64,000 bases of DNA. It comes from Lentimicrobiaceae bacterium. GTDB taxonomy: Bacteria > Bacteroidota > Bacteroidia > Bacteroidales > Lentimicrobiaceae. The notes under the pieces are model-generated. The model was not told the DNA's origin, made no database searches, and saw only the letters and a list, made by a program, of their open reading frames with translations. The DNA lies in contig JACJXH010000001.1 in assembly GCA_020636745.1 (NCBI GenBank), forward strand, positions 62,001 through 126,000. The letters are read 5' to 3'. Both the position numbers and the translations under genes were made by a program. This document shows, piece after piece, positions 51,373 through 59,942 of this stretch (position 1 is its first letter; each line of letters starts with the position of its first letter).

Positions 51373-53254
51373 CAAACAGAACGCTTAATTCAAGCCAGCG
51401 ATCGGTTTTCAGTTCTATTTCTTTTTCAATTGTTGCATAAGTTTTGGCAACTTCTTCAAATTCAGAAGGTGAATAAGCTCCGCTATTCATTTTTTCAATG
51501 ATAGATTCTTTCTCAGCTTCCAGTTTGGGAATTTCGGCTTCCAATGCTTCAAATTCGGTTTTTTCCTTATAGGTTGGTTTTTTGGGCTTGTTATCAGATA
51601 CGGTCTCTTTTGCCGGTTTTGAAGTAGTTATTGTTTTTTGTCTGGCAGCTTTGGCTTCTTCCGCAAGTTTCAGACGATAGAAATCGGTATAGTTGCCATA
51701 ATAGTCTTTAATTTTGCCATCGCCTTCAAAAACAAAAACATGATCCACCAGCTTGTCCATAAAGTAGCGGTCATGTGATACAATAAGCAGGCATCCGCCA
51801 AAGTTCATTAAAAAATCTTCAAGCAGATTGAGTGTATGAATATCAAGATCATTGGTAGGCTCATCCAGAATCAGGAAGTTAGGGTTTTTAAGCAATTGCA
51901 TGAGCAGAAAAAGCCGGCGCTTCTCACCGCCGCTCAGGCTTGAAAAATAGTTGTATTGTAGTGTATGATTGAAGTTAAAATGCGCGAGAAAGGCCGATGC
52001 AGAAATATAGCCTTTTCCCAGTGGCATTTCTTCGGCAATATCTTTGGCGATATCAATCACCCGCCTGTCTTCCTGAGGTTGAAATCCTTCCTGCGAATAG
52101 TAACCGAAAACAATGGTTTGTCCGGCACTTATCCGCCCCATGTCAGGGGCAAATTTGCCCATTATCATGTTGAGCAGGGTTGATTTTCCTGAACCGTTTT
52201 TGCCTATAATTCCGACCCTTTCTCCTTTTTTAAAGATGTAGGAGAAATTGTCGATGAGTTTGTTGTCGCCAAACGATTTAAAAATATTATTTACTTCCAG
52301 CACTTTACCACCGATTCTGGTCATTTTTACTTCCAGGGGGCCGGTATCTTTTTCAATTCGTTTGGAAGCTTTGTCCTGAATGTCATAAAAATTGTCAATA
52401 CGGGCTTTTGATTTGGTAGTGCGGGCCTGTGGCATACGGCGCATCCAGTCCAGTTCTTTTCTGTAGAGCCCCCTGGCTTTTTCGGTTTCAGTCAGTTCAA
52501 TGGCTTCCCGTTCAGCTTTTTTTTCAAGGAAGTATGAGTAATTTCCTTTGTAGCGATAAAGTTTGTTGTTGTCAAGTTCAAGAATTTCGTTGCAAACATT
52601 ATCAAGAAAATACCTGTCGTGGGTAACAACAAGCAGACTCAGGCTTTGTCTTGAAAGGTACTCTTCAAGCCACTCTATCATCTCAATGTCGAGGTGGTTG
52701 GTGGGCTCATCCAGTATCAGAAGGTCAGTTTCTTCAATCAGGGCTTTGGCCAGCGATAGTTTTTTTCGCTGACCACCTGATAATTCACCAGTTTTCTGCT
52801 CCAGGTCAATAATTTTAAACCGGCTCAGGATTTCTTTTACCCTTGCTTCATAATCCCATCCACCCACCATTTCCATGGCATTGGTGCTTAATTCAAGCAT
52901 GCGGTGAGCCTCGGCAGAGTCGTCGTGTTTAAGCCGGTTAAGGCTAAACTCGTAATCTCTGATGGCGCGCATAAACTCGTTTTCAGAATGGAAAAGCACA
53001 TCAAAAACGGACTGGTTGTCATCCATCAATGGATTTTGAGGAAGATATGACCATCGTATGTCTTTTCTGAAAACAACCGAGCCGCTGTCAGGAAGATCTT
53101 TTCCGCTGATGATATTTAACAGGCTGCTTTTTCCGGCCCCGTTGCGTGCTATAAGGGCAACTTTGCTGCCCTGGTCAATTCCAAAGGTTATATCGCTGAA
53201 AAGTTCCTTTTCACCGTATGATTTGCTTAGTTTTTCAATTAAAAGGTAGTTCAA
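51368..53254 (-). CDS. ABC-F family ATPase (Uup-like), TTG start
   Basis: A 628-residue ABC-F protein with two nucleotide-binding domains: first Walker A ARNGAGKSS (residues 36-44), signature LSGGQRKKLSLAKAL, second Walker A GKNGSGKSTLLN (near 350), signature LSGGEKRRLFLLMQLL. A C-terminal coiled-coil (about 555-628, EFEALEAEIPKLEAEKESIIEKMNSG) is like Uup/EttA, which act on ribosomes or DNA junctions. The likely first codon is TTG 53254, giving the usual MNYLLIEKLSKSYGE. No in-frame ATG lies upstream near the predicted transcript start. Confidence 0.92.
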   Translation of the reverse strand: MNYLLIEKLSKSYGEKELFSDITFGIDQGSKVALIARNGAGKSSLLNIISGKDLPDSGSVVFRKDIRWSYLPQNPLMDDNQSVFDVLFHSENEFMRAIRDYEFSLNRLKHDDSAEAHRMLELSTNAMEMVGGWDYEARVKEILSRFKIIDLEQKTGELSGGQRKKLSLAKALIEETDLLILDEPTNHLDIEMIEWLEEYLSRQSLSLLVVTHDRYFLDNVCNEILELDNNKLYRYKGNYSYFLEKKAEREAIELTETEKARGLYRKELDWMRRMPQARTTKSKARIDNFYDIQDKASKRIEKDTGPLEVKMTRIGGKVLEVNNIFKSFGDNKLIDNFSYIFKKGERVGIIGKNGSGKSTLLNMIMGKFAPDMGRISAGQTIVFGYYSQEGFQPQEDRRVIDIAKDIAEEMPLGKGYISASAFLAHFNFNHTLQYNYFSSLSGGEKRRLFLLMQLLKNPNFLILDEPTNDLDIHTLNLLEDFLMNFGGCLLIVSHDRYFMDKLVDHVFVFEGDGKIKDYYGNYTDFYRLKLAEEAKAARQKTITTSKPAKETVSDNKPKKPTYKEKTEFEALEAEIPKLEAEKESIIEKMNSGAYSPSEFEEVAKTYATIEKEIELKTDRWLELSVLFE

Positions 53255-53268
53255 TGCAATTTTTTTTG

Positions 53269-53276
53269 CAAAGATA
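53269..53276 (-). promoter_or_regulatory. predicted -7 element of the ABC-F gene
   Basis: TATCTTTG on the minus strand; the predicted leader before the TTG start is only about 11 bases. Confidence 0.5.
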
Positions 53277-53330
53277 GGATTATAGATGAAGTGTCATGCA
53301 ATTTGGCGTACGTGTTTAAGATTATAGAAA

Positions 53331-53359
53331 AAGAGGCTGTTAGTTTATAACAGCCTCTT
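53331..53359 (-). terminator. intrinsic terminator of the cold-shock gene
   Basis: AAGAGGCTGTTA and TAACAGCCTCTT form a 12-bp stem with a 5-base loop and a T-run on the minus strand, 23 bp past the cold-shock stop codon. Confidence 0.85.
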
Positions 53360-53381
53360 AAGAAGGAAATTGAAAAGAATA

Positions 53382-53573
53382 CTAAACTTTTTTAACGTCT
53401 ACAGCTTTCTTTCCTCTTTTGTCTTCTGCAATTTCGAAAGTAACAAGATCATTCTCATTTACTTTCTCAGTGAGGCCGGTTGCATGAACAAAAACATCAT
53501 GTTGGGTTTCATCGTCGACAATAAAACCAAAACCTTTACGCTCATTGAAGAATTTAACTTTACCGGTAGGCAT
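53382..53573 (-). CDS. cold-shock domain protein
   Basis: A 63-residue OB-fold RNA/DNA-binding protein of the CspA family. RNP1 is KGFGFIV (residues 13-19) and RNP2 DVFVH (26-30); the N-terminal GKVKFFNERKGF is standard. It acts as an RNA chaperone during cold shock or growth. Gene-specific promoter and terminator are visible, and the ATG fits a 22-25-base leader. Confidence 0.94.
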   Translation of the reverse strand: MPTGKVKFFNERKGFGFIVDDETQHDVFVHATGLTEKVNENDLVTFEIAEDKRGKKAVDVKKV

Positions 53574-53601
53574 GATGATTGATATTTAGTGATTAGGTAC
53601 A

Positions 53602-53632
53602 CAAATGTAATAAAAAAAACAGTGAAATCAAA
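53602..53632 (-). promoter_or_regulatory. predicted promoter of the cold-shock gene
   Basis: TACATTTG (-7, 53602-53609) with TTTG (-33, 53629-53632) at a spacing of 19 bp, both on the minus strand; the best full match to the Bacteroidota promoter in the window. Confidence 0.75.
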
Positions 53633-53747
53633 TCAATAAAATACTATAAACCAATCATAATGAAGCGATATAGCCTGGTAAACCCAGGTTTTGTTGATGA
53701 GACATGCAAAAAGTTACGAATGCAGCTATTTTGTATCACAATAAAAT

Positions 53748-53999
53748 TTATGATTCAAGTAGCCATCTGAAATTTACAGCAGCATCTTCAAATGAATGGC
53801 CGCAAATAATGAACTCAGGTTTAAATCCACTACATACAGCGGGCCGGTCGGGATGGTTAAATATTGCGCATTTTTTGTCAGGTAGCAGGTGAATACAGGG
53901 GGTCATGGCGGGTTTCCCTTCAGGCATACCCGGTATTGGAGAGCTGATAGAGGGAAATATGCAACATGCTCCGCAGCCTGAACGACATTCCATAAACAT
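53748..53999 (-). CDS. YkgJ-type cysteine cluster protein
   Basis: An 83-residue protein with the cysteine pattern of the YkgJ/CxxCxxCC family: C5, C9, C12, C13, then C35, C44, C56 and C66 in CRSGCGACC, PCIHLLPDKKCAIFNHPDRPAVCSGF. Eight cysteines suggest zinc or iron-sulfur binding. Function unknown. It is the short form, with an unextended N-terminus. The leader contains no clear -7 element. Start is ATG 53999 (or 53993). Confidence 0.85.
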   Translation of the reverse strand: MFMECRSGCGACCIFPSISSPIPGMPEGKPAMTPCIHLLPDKKCAIFNHPDRPAVCSGFKPEFIICGHSFEDAAVNFRWLLES

Positions 54000-54135
54000 T
54001 TTTAATTAACAAAATGAGTGAAACTTTTGGCAACCCTGAGCAGGTTGAATCTATCGCGGGGTAGCGCCAGTATGAATCATTTCAATTATCAGAGGCCAAA
54101 ATTAATCTTTTGGAAGAGAAAAGAACATAAAAAAA

Positions 54136-54151
54136 GGGAGCAAATGCTCCC
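54136..54151 (-). terminator. intrinsic terminator of pckA
   Basis: GGGAGCA and TGCTCCC form a 7-bp stem with a T-run on the minus strand, 23 bp past the pckA stop. Confidence 0.75.
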
Positions 54152-54173
54152 TGAAATAAATTAGTGAAAAAGA

Positions 54174-55808
54174 TTAAAGCTGAGGCCCTGCTGCTACCAA
54201 ACTTTTCCCTTCTTCGTTGTCGGTGTATTTATCGAAGTTGTCAATAAACTTTTTAGAAAGGTCTTTGGCTTTTTCTTCCCATACAGAAGCTGTGGCGTAT
54301 GTATCTCTGGGGTCGAGCACTCCAGGGTTTACGCCATGCAGTTGAGTGGGAACTTCAAGGTTAAAATACGGAATAACTTTGGTTGGTGCCTGATCGATTG
54401 AGCCATCAAGAATGGCGTCAATAATCGCGCGGGTATCCTTAATTGAAATGCGTTTCCCGGTGCCATTCCAGCCTGTATTGACGAGGTAAGCTTTTGCGCC
54501 GGATTTTTCCATGCGTTTTACAAGTTCTACGGCATATTTGGTAGGATGAAGTGTAAGAAAGGCATTTCCAAAGCATGCTGAGAAGGTAGGTTGTGGTGTG
54601 GTAACGCCACGTTCGGTTCCTGCTAACTTCGCTGTAAATCCAGAGAGGAAGTGATATTTGGTTTGAGCTGCTGTGAGTTTTGATACAGGAGGTAATACGC
54701 CAAAAGCATCAGCTGTGAGGAATATTACTTTTGAAGCATGTCCGGCTTTTGATACAGGTTTTACAATATTATCAATATGGTAAATCGGGTACGAAACACG
54801 TGTGTTTTCGGTTTTGGATGCATCGGCAAAGTCAATTGTACCGTCGGGGCGAACCACCAAATTTTCAAGTAAAGCATCGCGGCGGATTGCCCTGTAAATG
54901 TCAGGCTCGTTTTCGGCACTCAGGTTAATACACTTGGCATAGCAACCGCCTTCAAAGTTAAATACACCATCATCATCCCATCCATGTTCGTCGTCGCCGA
55001 TAAGCGCCCGTTTGGGATCGGCAGAAAGGGTTGTTTTTCCGGTTCCGGAAAGACCGAAGAAAATGGCCACATCGCCTTCTTTGCCTACATTGGCACTACA
55101 ATGCATGGCAGCAATATTTTGCAATGGCAAATAGTAATTCATCATTGAAAAAATACCTTTTTTCATTTCGCCACCATACCATGAGCCGCCAATAATCTGC
55201 ATGCGCTCAGTAAGATTAAATGCAACGAAATTTTCAGAGTTCAGGCCTTGTTCTTTCCAATCCGGATTCACGGCCTTGGCTCCGTTAATCAGCACAAAAT
55301 CAGGCTTAAAGTTTTTTAATTCTTCGTCAGATGGTCTGATAAACATGTTTTTTACAAAGTGTGCCTGCCAGGCTACTTCCATAATAAAACGCACACTCAG
55401 TCTAGACCCTTCATTAGCACCGGCAAAAGCATCTACCACATATAGCTTTTTGCCTGAGAGTTGTTTAATGACGATTTTTTTCAAATGCGACCAAATGTCG
55501 GGAGAGATTGGCTTATTGTCGTTTTTACCAATCGTAGACCACCAGACAGTATTTTCGCTGACAGCATCATGAACAATATACTTGTCTTTTGGAGAACGGC
55601 CGGTAAAAACTCCGGTGTCGACAGAAACAGCACCTGAATTGGTAAGTACACCTCTTTCAAAACCCTCGAGAGCAGGGTTCATTTCATGCTCAAATAATTG
55701 CTCGAATGTTGGATTATAAAAGATCTCTTCAACATTGGTGATGCCATACTGTGATAGATCAATGGTGTTTCCATTAACTTCAAACACGCTGTTTTTCTGA
55801 CTTGTCAT
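54174..55808 (-). CDS. pckA: phosphoenolpyruvate carboxykinase (ATP)
   Basis: Interconverts oxaloacetate plus ATP and PEP plus CO2; in gut anaerobes it can run in the carboxylating direction. The 544-residue enzyme has the ATP-type signature: GLSGTGKTTLSADP (P-loop, near 250), the kinase-1a LIGDDEHGWDDDGVFNFEGGCYAK, and RSPKDKYIV. No missing residues. It is the second of two PEP-node genes (ppdK upstream) with its own promoter and a palindromic operator candidate. Confidence 0.97.
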   Translation of the reverse strand: MTSQKNSVFEVNGNTIDLSQYGITNVEEIFYNPTFEQLFEHEMNPALEGFERGVLTNSGAVSVDTGVFTGRSPKDKYIVHDAVSENTVWWSTIGKNDNKPISPDIWSHLKKIVIKQLSGKKLYVVDAFAGANEGSRLSVRFIMEVAWQAHFVKNMFIRPSDEELKNFKPDFVLINGAKAVNPDWKEQGLNSENFVAFNLTERMQIIGGSWYGGEMKKGIFSMMNYYLPLQNIAAMHCSANVGKEGDVAIFFGLSGTGKTTLSADPKRALIGDDEHGWDDDGVFNFEGGCYAKCINLSAENEPDIYRAIRRDALLENLVVRPDGTIDFADASKTENTRVSYPIYHIDNIVKPVSKAGHASKVIFLTADAFGVLPPVSKLTAAQTKYHFLSGFTAKLAGTERGVTTPQPTFSACFGNAFLTLHPTKYAVELVKRMEKSGAKAYLVNTGWNGTGKRISIKDTRAIIDAILDGSIDQAPTKVIPYFNLEVPTQLHGVNPGVLDPRDTYATASVWEEKAKDLSKKFIDNFDKYTDNEEGKSLVAAGPQL

Positions 55809-55883
55809 ATGAATAGGATTGTTTAATTTTTAAAAGTATGAATGCATGCATCTAAATATGATTGAGTATGCTCTATGGCTGTA

Positions 55884-55897
55884 TGCAATCGATTGCA
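55884..55897 (-). promoter_or_regulatory. palindromic operator candidate at pckA start site
   Basis: TGCAATCGATTGCA is a perfect 14-bp palindrome that also fits the LacI/CcpA-type operator form TGNAANCGNTNNCA. It touches the -7 element (55896-55903) and covers the expected transcript start near 55892, so a bound regulator would block initiation. Confidence 0.5.
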
Positions 55898-55926
55898 AAA
55901 GTAAATAAATAATTAAATAATGCAAA
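55896..55926 (-). promoter_or_regulatory. predicted promoter of pckA
   Basis: TACTTTTG (-7, 55896-55903) with TTTG (-33, 55923-55926) at 19-bp spacing on the minus strand. The -33 element lies inside the arm of the ppdK terminator palindrome. Confidence 0.65.
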
Positions 55927-55963
55927 AAGGGCAGCTTTTAAAAGCTGCCCTTTTTGCATTATT
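55916..55963. terminator. perfect 48-bp palindrome, terminator of ppdK
   Basis: Two perfect 24-base arms meeting with no spacer (AATAATGCAAAAAGG... and its complement), with a GC-rich core GGGCAGC and A/T flanks, 24 bp past the ppdK stop. It can end transcription from either side. Confidence 0.85.
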
Positions 55964-55986
55964 CAGAGATAAGAACTGAAAGGTAA

Positions 55987-58791
55987 TTATTTCTTCTTAT
56001 CTGATTTTTTGGCTTTTTTTGCCTTGGCGTCATCTTTAGAAGTTTTTGCAGAAGCAGCTTCTTCTTTGATTGCAGCCTGTGCGGCGGCCAAACGTGCAAT
56101 GGGTACACGGTAAGGTGAACAACTTACGTAGTTCATGCCTGCAGTATGGCAGAATTCAACTGATGAAGGTTCGCCGCCATGTTCGCCACAGATACCTACT
56201 TTAAGGTTGGGTCTGGTGGTACGGCCGCGTTCAATTCCTAATTTTACCAATTGTCCAACGCCTTCCTGATCAAGAACCTGGAACGGGTCGTTTTTCAGAA
56301 TGCCTTTTTCAAGATAAACCGGAAGGAATTTGCCTGCATCGTCTCTTGAGTAACCAAAGGTCATCTGGGTAAGGTCGTTGGTTCCGAATGAGAAGAATTC
56401 TGCTGATTCAGCAATTCTGTCGGCAATAAGCGCGGCTCTTGGAATTTCGATCATGGTACCACAGAGGTAGTCAATTTTATCATTGCGTTCAGCAAAAACC
56501 TTTGCAGCAGTTTCGCGTACAATGTTTTCCTGCATTTTCATTTCCTCAAGGGTTCCGGTAAGCGGAATCATGATTTCAGGAATGGCTTTGATGCCTTTTT
56601 TCTTAAGATTCAGGGCTGCTTCAATAATAGCGCGTGCCTGCATTTCCGAAATTTCAGGATAAGTATTTCCCAAACGGCAACCACGGTGACCAAGCATTGG
56701 GTTAAATTCAGCCAGATCGTGAACTTTTTGTTTAACCTCTTCAACAGAGATGCCCAGTTCTTTAGCCATTTCAAGCTGGTTAGCTTCTTCGTGAGGAACA
56801 AACTCATGTAAAGGCGGATCAAGTAAACGAACTGTTACAGGAAGATCCTGCATGGCTTCGAAGATGCCTTCAAAGTCGGCACGCTGAATAGGAAGGAGTT
56901 TTTCCAATCCTTTGCGGCGGCCTTCTTCGTCGTTAGCCAGAATCATTTCACGCATGGCTTTGATGCGATCGCCTTCAAAGAACATATGCTCGGTGCGGCA
57001 AAGACCAATACCTTTGGCGCCGAAGTTACGGGCAACGATTGAATCGTGAGGTGTGTCAGCATTGGTGCGAACCAGCATTCTTGAATATTTGTCAGCCAGT
57101 TTCATCAGTTTGCCAAAATCGCCGCTTAATTCAGGATCTTTGGTTGTGATTTTACCTTCATAAACTTCGCCGGTGCTACCGTTAAGTGAAATCCAGTCGC
57201 CTTCTTTGTGTTTAACGCCGTCAATAGTGAGTGTGCGGGCTTTGTAGTCAATTTTAATAGTGCCGGCACCTGAAATACAGCATTTGCCCATTCCGCGGGC
57301 AACAACGGCAGCGTGTGAGGTCATACCTCCGCGAGCGGTAAGAATACCTTCGGCCACGTTCATTCCTTTCAAATCCTCCGGAGAGGTTTCGATACGAACC
57401 AGTACTACTTTATGTCCGTCAGCAACCCATTTTTCTGCTTCGTCAGCAAAAAATACGATTTGTCCGGTAGCGCCTCCCGGGGAAGCAGGTAATCCTTTAG
57501 CAAGAACTTTGGCAGATTTAACAGAAGCCGGGTCAAATACAGGGTGAAGCAGCTCGTCAAGTTTAGCTGGCTCGCAGCGGAGAATTGCTTCTTTTTCGCT
57601 GATGATGCCTTGTTTGAGCATATCCATGGCGATTTTTACCATGGCAGCACCGGTGCGTTTTCCATTACGGGTCTGAAGCATCCATAATTTGCCATCCTGA
57701 ATGGTGAATTCAAGATCCTGCATGTCGCGGTAGTGGTCTTCAAGTTTCTGCTGTGTTTCAAGCAATTCTTTGTAAATAGCTGGCATGGCTTCTTCCAGCG
57801 ATGGGAAGTTGGCAGCACGGTCTTTTTCAGAAACATTGGCAAGTTTTGCCCAACGTTTTGAACCTTCTTTGGTAATTTGCTGTGGTGTGCGAATACCGGC
57901 AACCACATCTTCTCCCTGAGCATTGATCAGGTATTCTCCGTTGAAAAGGTCTTCACCGGTTCCGGCATCGCGGGTAAATGCAACACCAGTACCTGAATTG
58001 AGGCCCATATTTCCGAAAACCATCGCTTGTACGTTAACGGCTGTTCCCCATTCGGCAGGGATATTGTTAAGCTTGCGATAGTAGATAGCGCGCTCATTCA
58101 TCCAGCTGTCAAATACAGCCATAACCGAACCCCAGAGCTGTTCCCATGGGTCAACCGGGAAATCGTGACCGGTAACTTCTTTTACTGCTTTTTTGAAACG
58201 TTTAACGAGCTCTTTCAGATCGTCAACGGTAAATTCGGTATCAAGTTCAATCCCTTTTTCTTCTTTCATGTGTTCCATGATTTCTTCGAAAGGATCGATA
58301 TCTTCTTTGGAGGCAGGTTTCATTCCCAGAACCACATCGCCGAACATCTGTACAAAACGGCGGTATGAGTCCCATGCAAAGCGCTCATTGCCTGATTTTT
58401 TTGCAATTCCGTCAACAGCTTCGTCGTTCAGACCAAGATTTAATACGGTATCCATCATACCTGGCATAGAAGCACGGGCCCCTGAGCGAACGGACAGTAA
58501 AAGAGGGTTCTTTTTATCGCCGAATTTAGCGCCCATGATCTTCTCAACATACTTCACAGCTGCTTCCACTTCGGGGCGAATCATTTCAACTGCCTTTTCG
58601 CGGCCAAGCTGGTTGTATGCGGTACAAACTTCGGTAGTGATGGTGAATCCCGGAGGAACAGGAACCCCGATGAGGTTCATTTCAGCAAGGTTAGCACCTT
58701 TACCACCGAGCAGGTTTTTCATACTGGCATCACCTTCGGCTTTTTTGTCGCCAAATGTGTAAACCGATTTTCTGGTCTTTTCTTTTCCCAT
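55987..58791 (-). CDS. ppdK: pyruvate, phosphate dikinase
   Basis: Converts pyruvate, ATP and phosphate to PEP, AMP and PPi; reversible, so it can also serve PEP-to-pyruvate flux in anaerobes. The 934-residue protein has the phosphohistidine loop GGMTSHAAVVARGMGKCC (His near 492), and CGEHGGEPSS with the catalytic Cys near 865, and LSVRSGARASMPGMMDTVLNLG in the ATP-grasp part. The last 25 residues are a Lys/Asp/Ala tail (AKTSKDDAKAKKAKKSDKKK) not seen in most homologues. Predicted -7 element at 58871-58878. Confidence 0.96.
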   Translation of the reverse strand: MGKEKTRKSVYTFGDKKAEGDASMKNLLGGKGANLAEMNLIGVPVPPGFTITTEVCTAYNQLGREKAVEMIRPEVEAAVKYVEKIMGAKFGDKKNPLLLSVRSGARASMPGMMDTVLNLGLNDEAVDGIAKKSGNERFAWDSYRRFVQMFGDVVLGMKPASKEDIDPFEEIMEHMKEEKGIELDTEFTVDDLKELVKRFKKAVKEVTGHDFPVDPWEQLWGSVMAVFDSWMNERAIYYRKLNNIPAEWGTAVNVQAMVFGNMGLNSGTGVAFTRDAGTGEDLFNGEYLINAQGEDVVAGIRTPQQITKEGSKRWAKLANVSEKDRAANFPSLEEAMPAIYKELLETQQKLEDHYRDMQDLEFTIQDGKLWMLQTRNGKRTGAAMVKIAMDMLKQGIISEKEAILRCEPAKLDELLHPVFDPASVKSAKVLAKGLPASPGGATGQIVFFADEAEKWVADGHKVVLVRIETSPEDLKGMNVAEGILTARGGMTSHAAVVARGMGKCCISGAGTIKIDYKARTLTIDGVKHKEGDWISLNGSTGEVYEGKITTKDPELSGDFGKLMKLADKYSRMLVRTNADTPHDSIVARNFGAKGIGLCRTEHMFFEGDRIKAMREMILANDEEGRRKGLEKLLPIQRADFEGIFEAMQDLPVTVRLLDPPLHEFVPHEEANQLEMAKELGISVEEVKQKVHDLAEFNPMLGHRGCRLGNTYPEISEMQARAIIEAALNLKKKGIKAIPEIMIPLTGTLEEMKMQENIVRETAAKVFAERNDKIDYLCGTMIEIPRAALIADRIAESAEFFSFGTNDLTQMTFGYSRDDAGKFLPVYLEKGILKNDPFQVLDQEGVGQLVKLGIERGRTTRPNLKVGICGEHGGEPSSVEFCHTAGMNYVSCSPYRVPIARLAAAQAAIKEEAASAKTSKDDAKAKKAKKSDKKK

Positions 58792-58870
58792 TGTTACTTA
58801 GGTTTATCTGATTTAAATGAATATTGTCAGGTCTGATTTTATGCAGGTTAGGCCTGCAAAAAGACGGGTG

Positions 58871-58878
58871 CAAAGGTA
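58871..58878 (-). promoter_or_regulatory. predicted -7 element of ppdK
   Basis: TACCTTTG on the minus strand, 80 bp before the ATG; the leader holds an imperfect hairpin (TGCAGG and CCTGCA at 58842-58858). The remainder of 58880-59136 shows nothing I can support. Confidence 0.6.
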
Positions 58879-59136
58879 CAAAAAAATATTTTTCGCGACA
58901 TTGTAAATACTTGCAACCTGTTTTATTTTTAATTGGTTTTTACTTAGTGGCCGGGTATTGTATTCACTGTTTTGATTAATTTATTGGCTGTTAAAGGCAA
59001 ATGATTGTTTACTGCCAACCAGATTATGTAAGGCAGGGCCTGTCTTTTGTAGCTTGAATCCTCTATACTTCACAAATTTTTGCTACACAACTAAAAAGCG
59101 AACATGTTTGGTGAGGTAAGCTTTGAATTAAACTGA

Positions 59137-59760
59137 ATTAATGGGTGGGGGCAGAGTTATCTTGTACACCACGAACCAAATGGAAGCATCATCAGGCAGA
59201 AAGAGATAATAATCGCAGGACATGGGTTATATCCTTACAAATATGTTATTAATAGCAATAACGATATAGTTGTTATTGGAAATGGTATCGGAGCATCTTA
59301 CTCTGAATCAATTATTTATGGAATGAATATGGAAGGCGATAGCCTGTGGACGAGAATAAGAAATTATACTGAAGGTAATACTCCATTTAGTATCGCTTTA
59401 TGTAATGACGGCGGTTATATTATCAGCGGAGGACAGCAAGTAAACGGATTCAACCAGCCATTCCTGCTTAAAACTGATCCCTGGGGTGGCAATAGCGGTG
59501 TGGGAATAAGTGAAAATGATACTCAATATATTCTAAAAGTCTACCCCAATCCCGCTAAAGACTATATAAAATTTGAAACCCAGAATATCCCAAATGAAAT
59601 AATTTCAGTTTCAGATATTTATGGGCGCGAAATTGCAAAAGTACCTGTAACCGGCGAAAAAACGTTATGGGATACCCGTGAGGTAAAACCTGGGCTGTAT
59701 GTGTACAGTATTGAATTGAATAAAACAACAAACTCAGGTAAGATTGTGATAATGCGGTAA
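59137..59760 (+). pseudogene. 3' remnant of a type IX-secreted surface protein
   Basis: A frame open from 59137 (just after TGA 59134-59136) to 59760 encodes 207 residues but has no usable start before ATG 59323 and no signal peptide. The first 130 residues read like WD/beta-propeller-type repeats of secreted Bacteroidota proteins (ALCNDGGYIISGGQQVNGFNQPFLLKTDPWG), and the end is a type A T9SS sorting domain: VYPNPAKDYIKFE, VSDIYGREIAK and KPGLYVYSIE...GKIVIMR. The in-frame continuation upstream of ATG 59323 argues that the N-terminal part was lost. Expression is doubtful. Confidence 0.75.
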
Positions 59761-59888
59761 GGCTGAAACTCAGTTAAAAGTTAAAAATAACAACTAACAG
59801 TTTGAAGCAGGAGTATAGTTCTGGGTTTTTAAACTTACGGTGTTTTGGAATATTTGGTAATTAATTTTGGTATTACTTTTTATAAAGC

Positions 59889-59918
59889 AAAGGCCGGAGT
59901 CATTTGATTCCGGCCTTT
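59889..59918. terminator. intrinsic terminator
   Basis: AAGGCCGGAGTC and GATTCCGGCCTT form a 12-bp stem with one G-T pair and a T-run, before the end of the convergent DUF4476 gene. Confidence 0.8.
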
Positions 59919-59942
59919 TTAATTATCTGATTTTGGTGAAAA

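Noticed and set aside
59323..59760. An intact 145-residue gene starting at ATG 59323
   Set aside because: The coding pattern continues upstream in frame to 59137 and there is no signal peptide, so it is a remnant.
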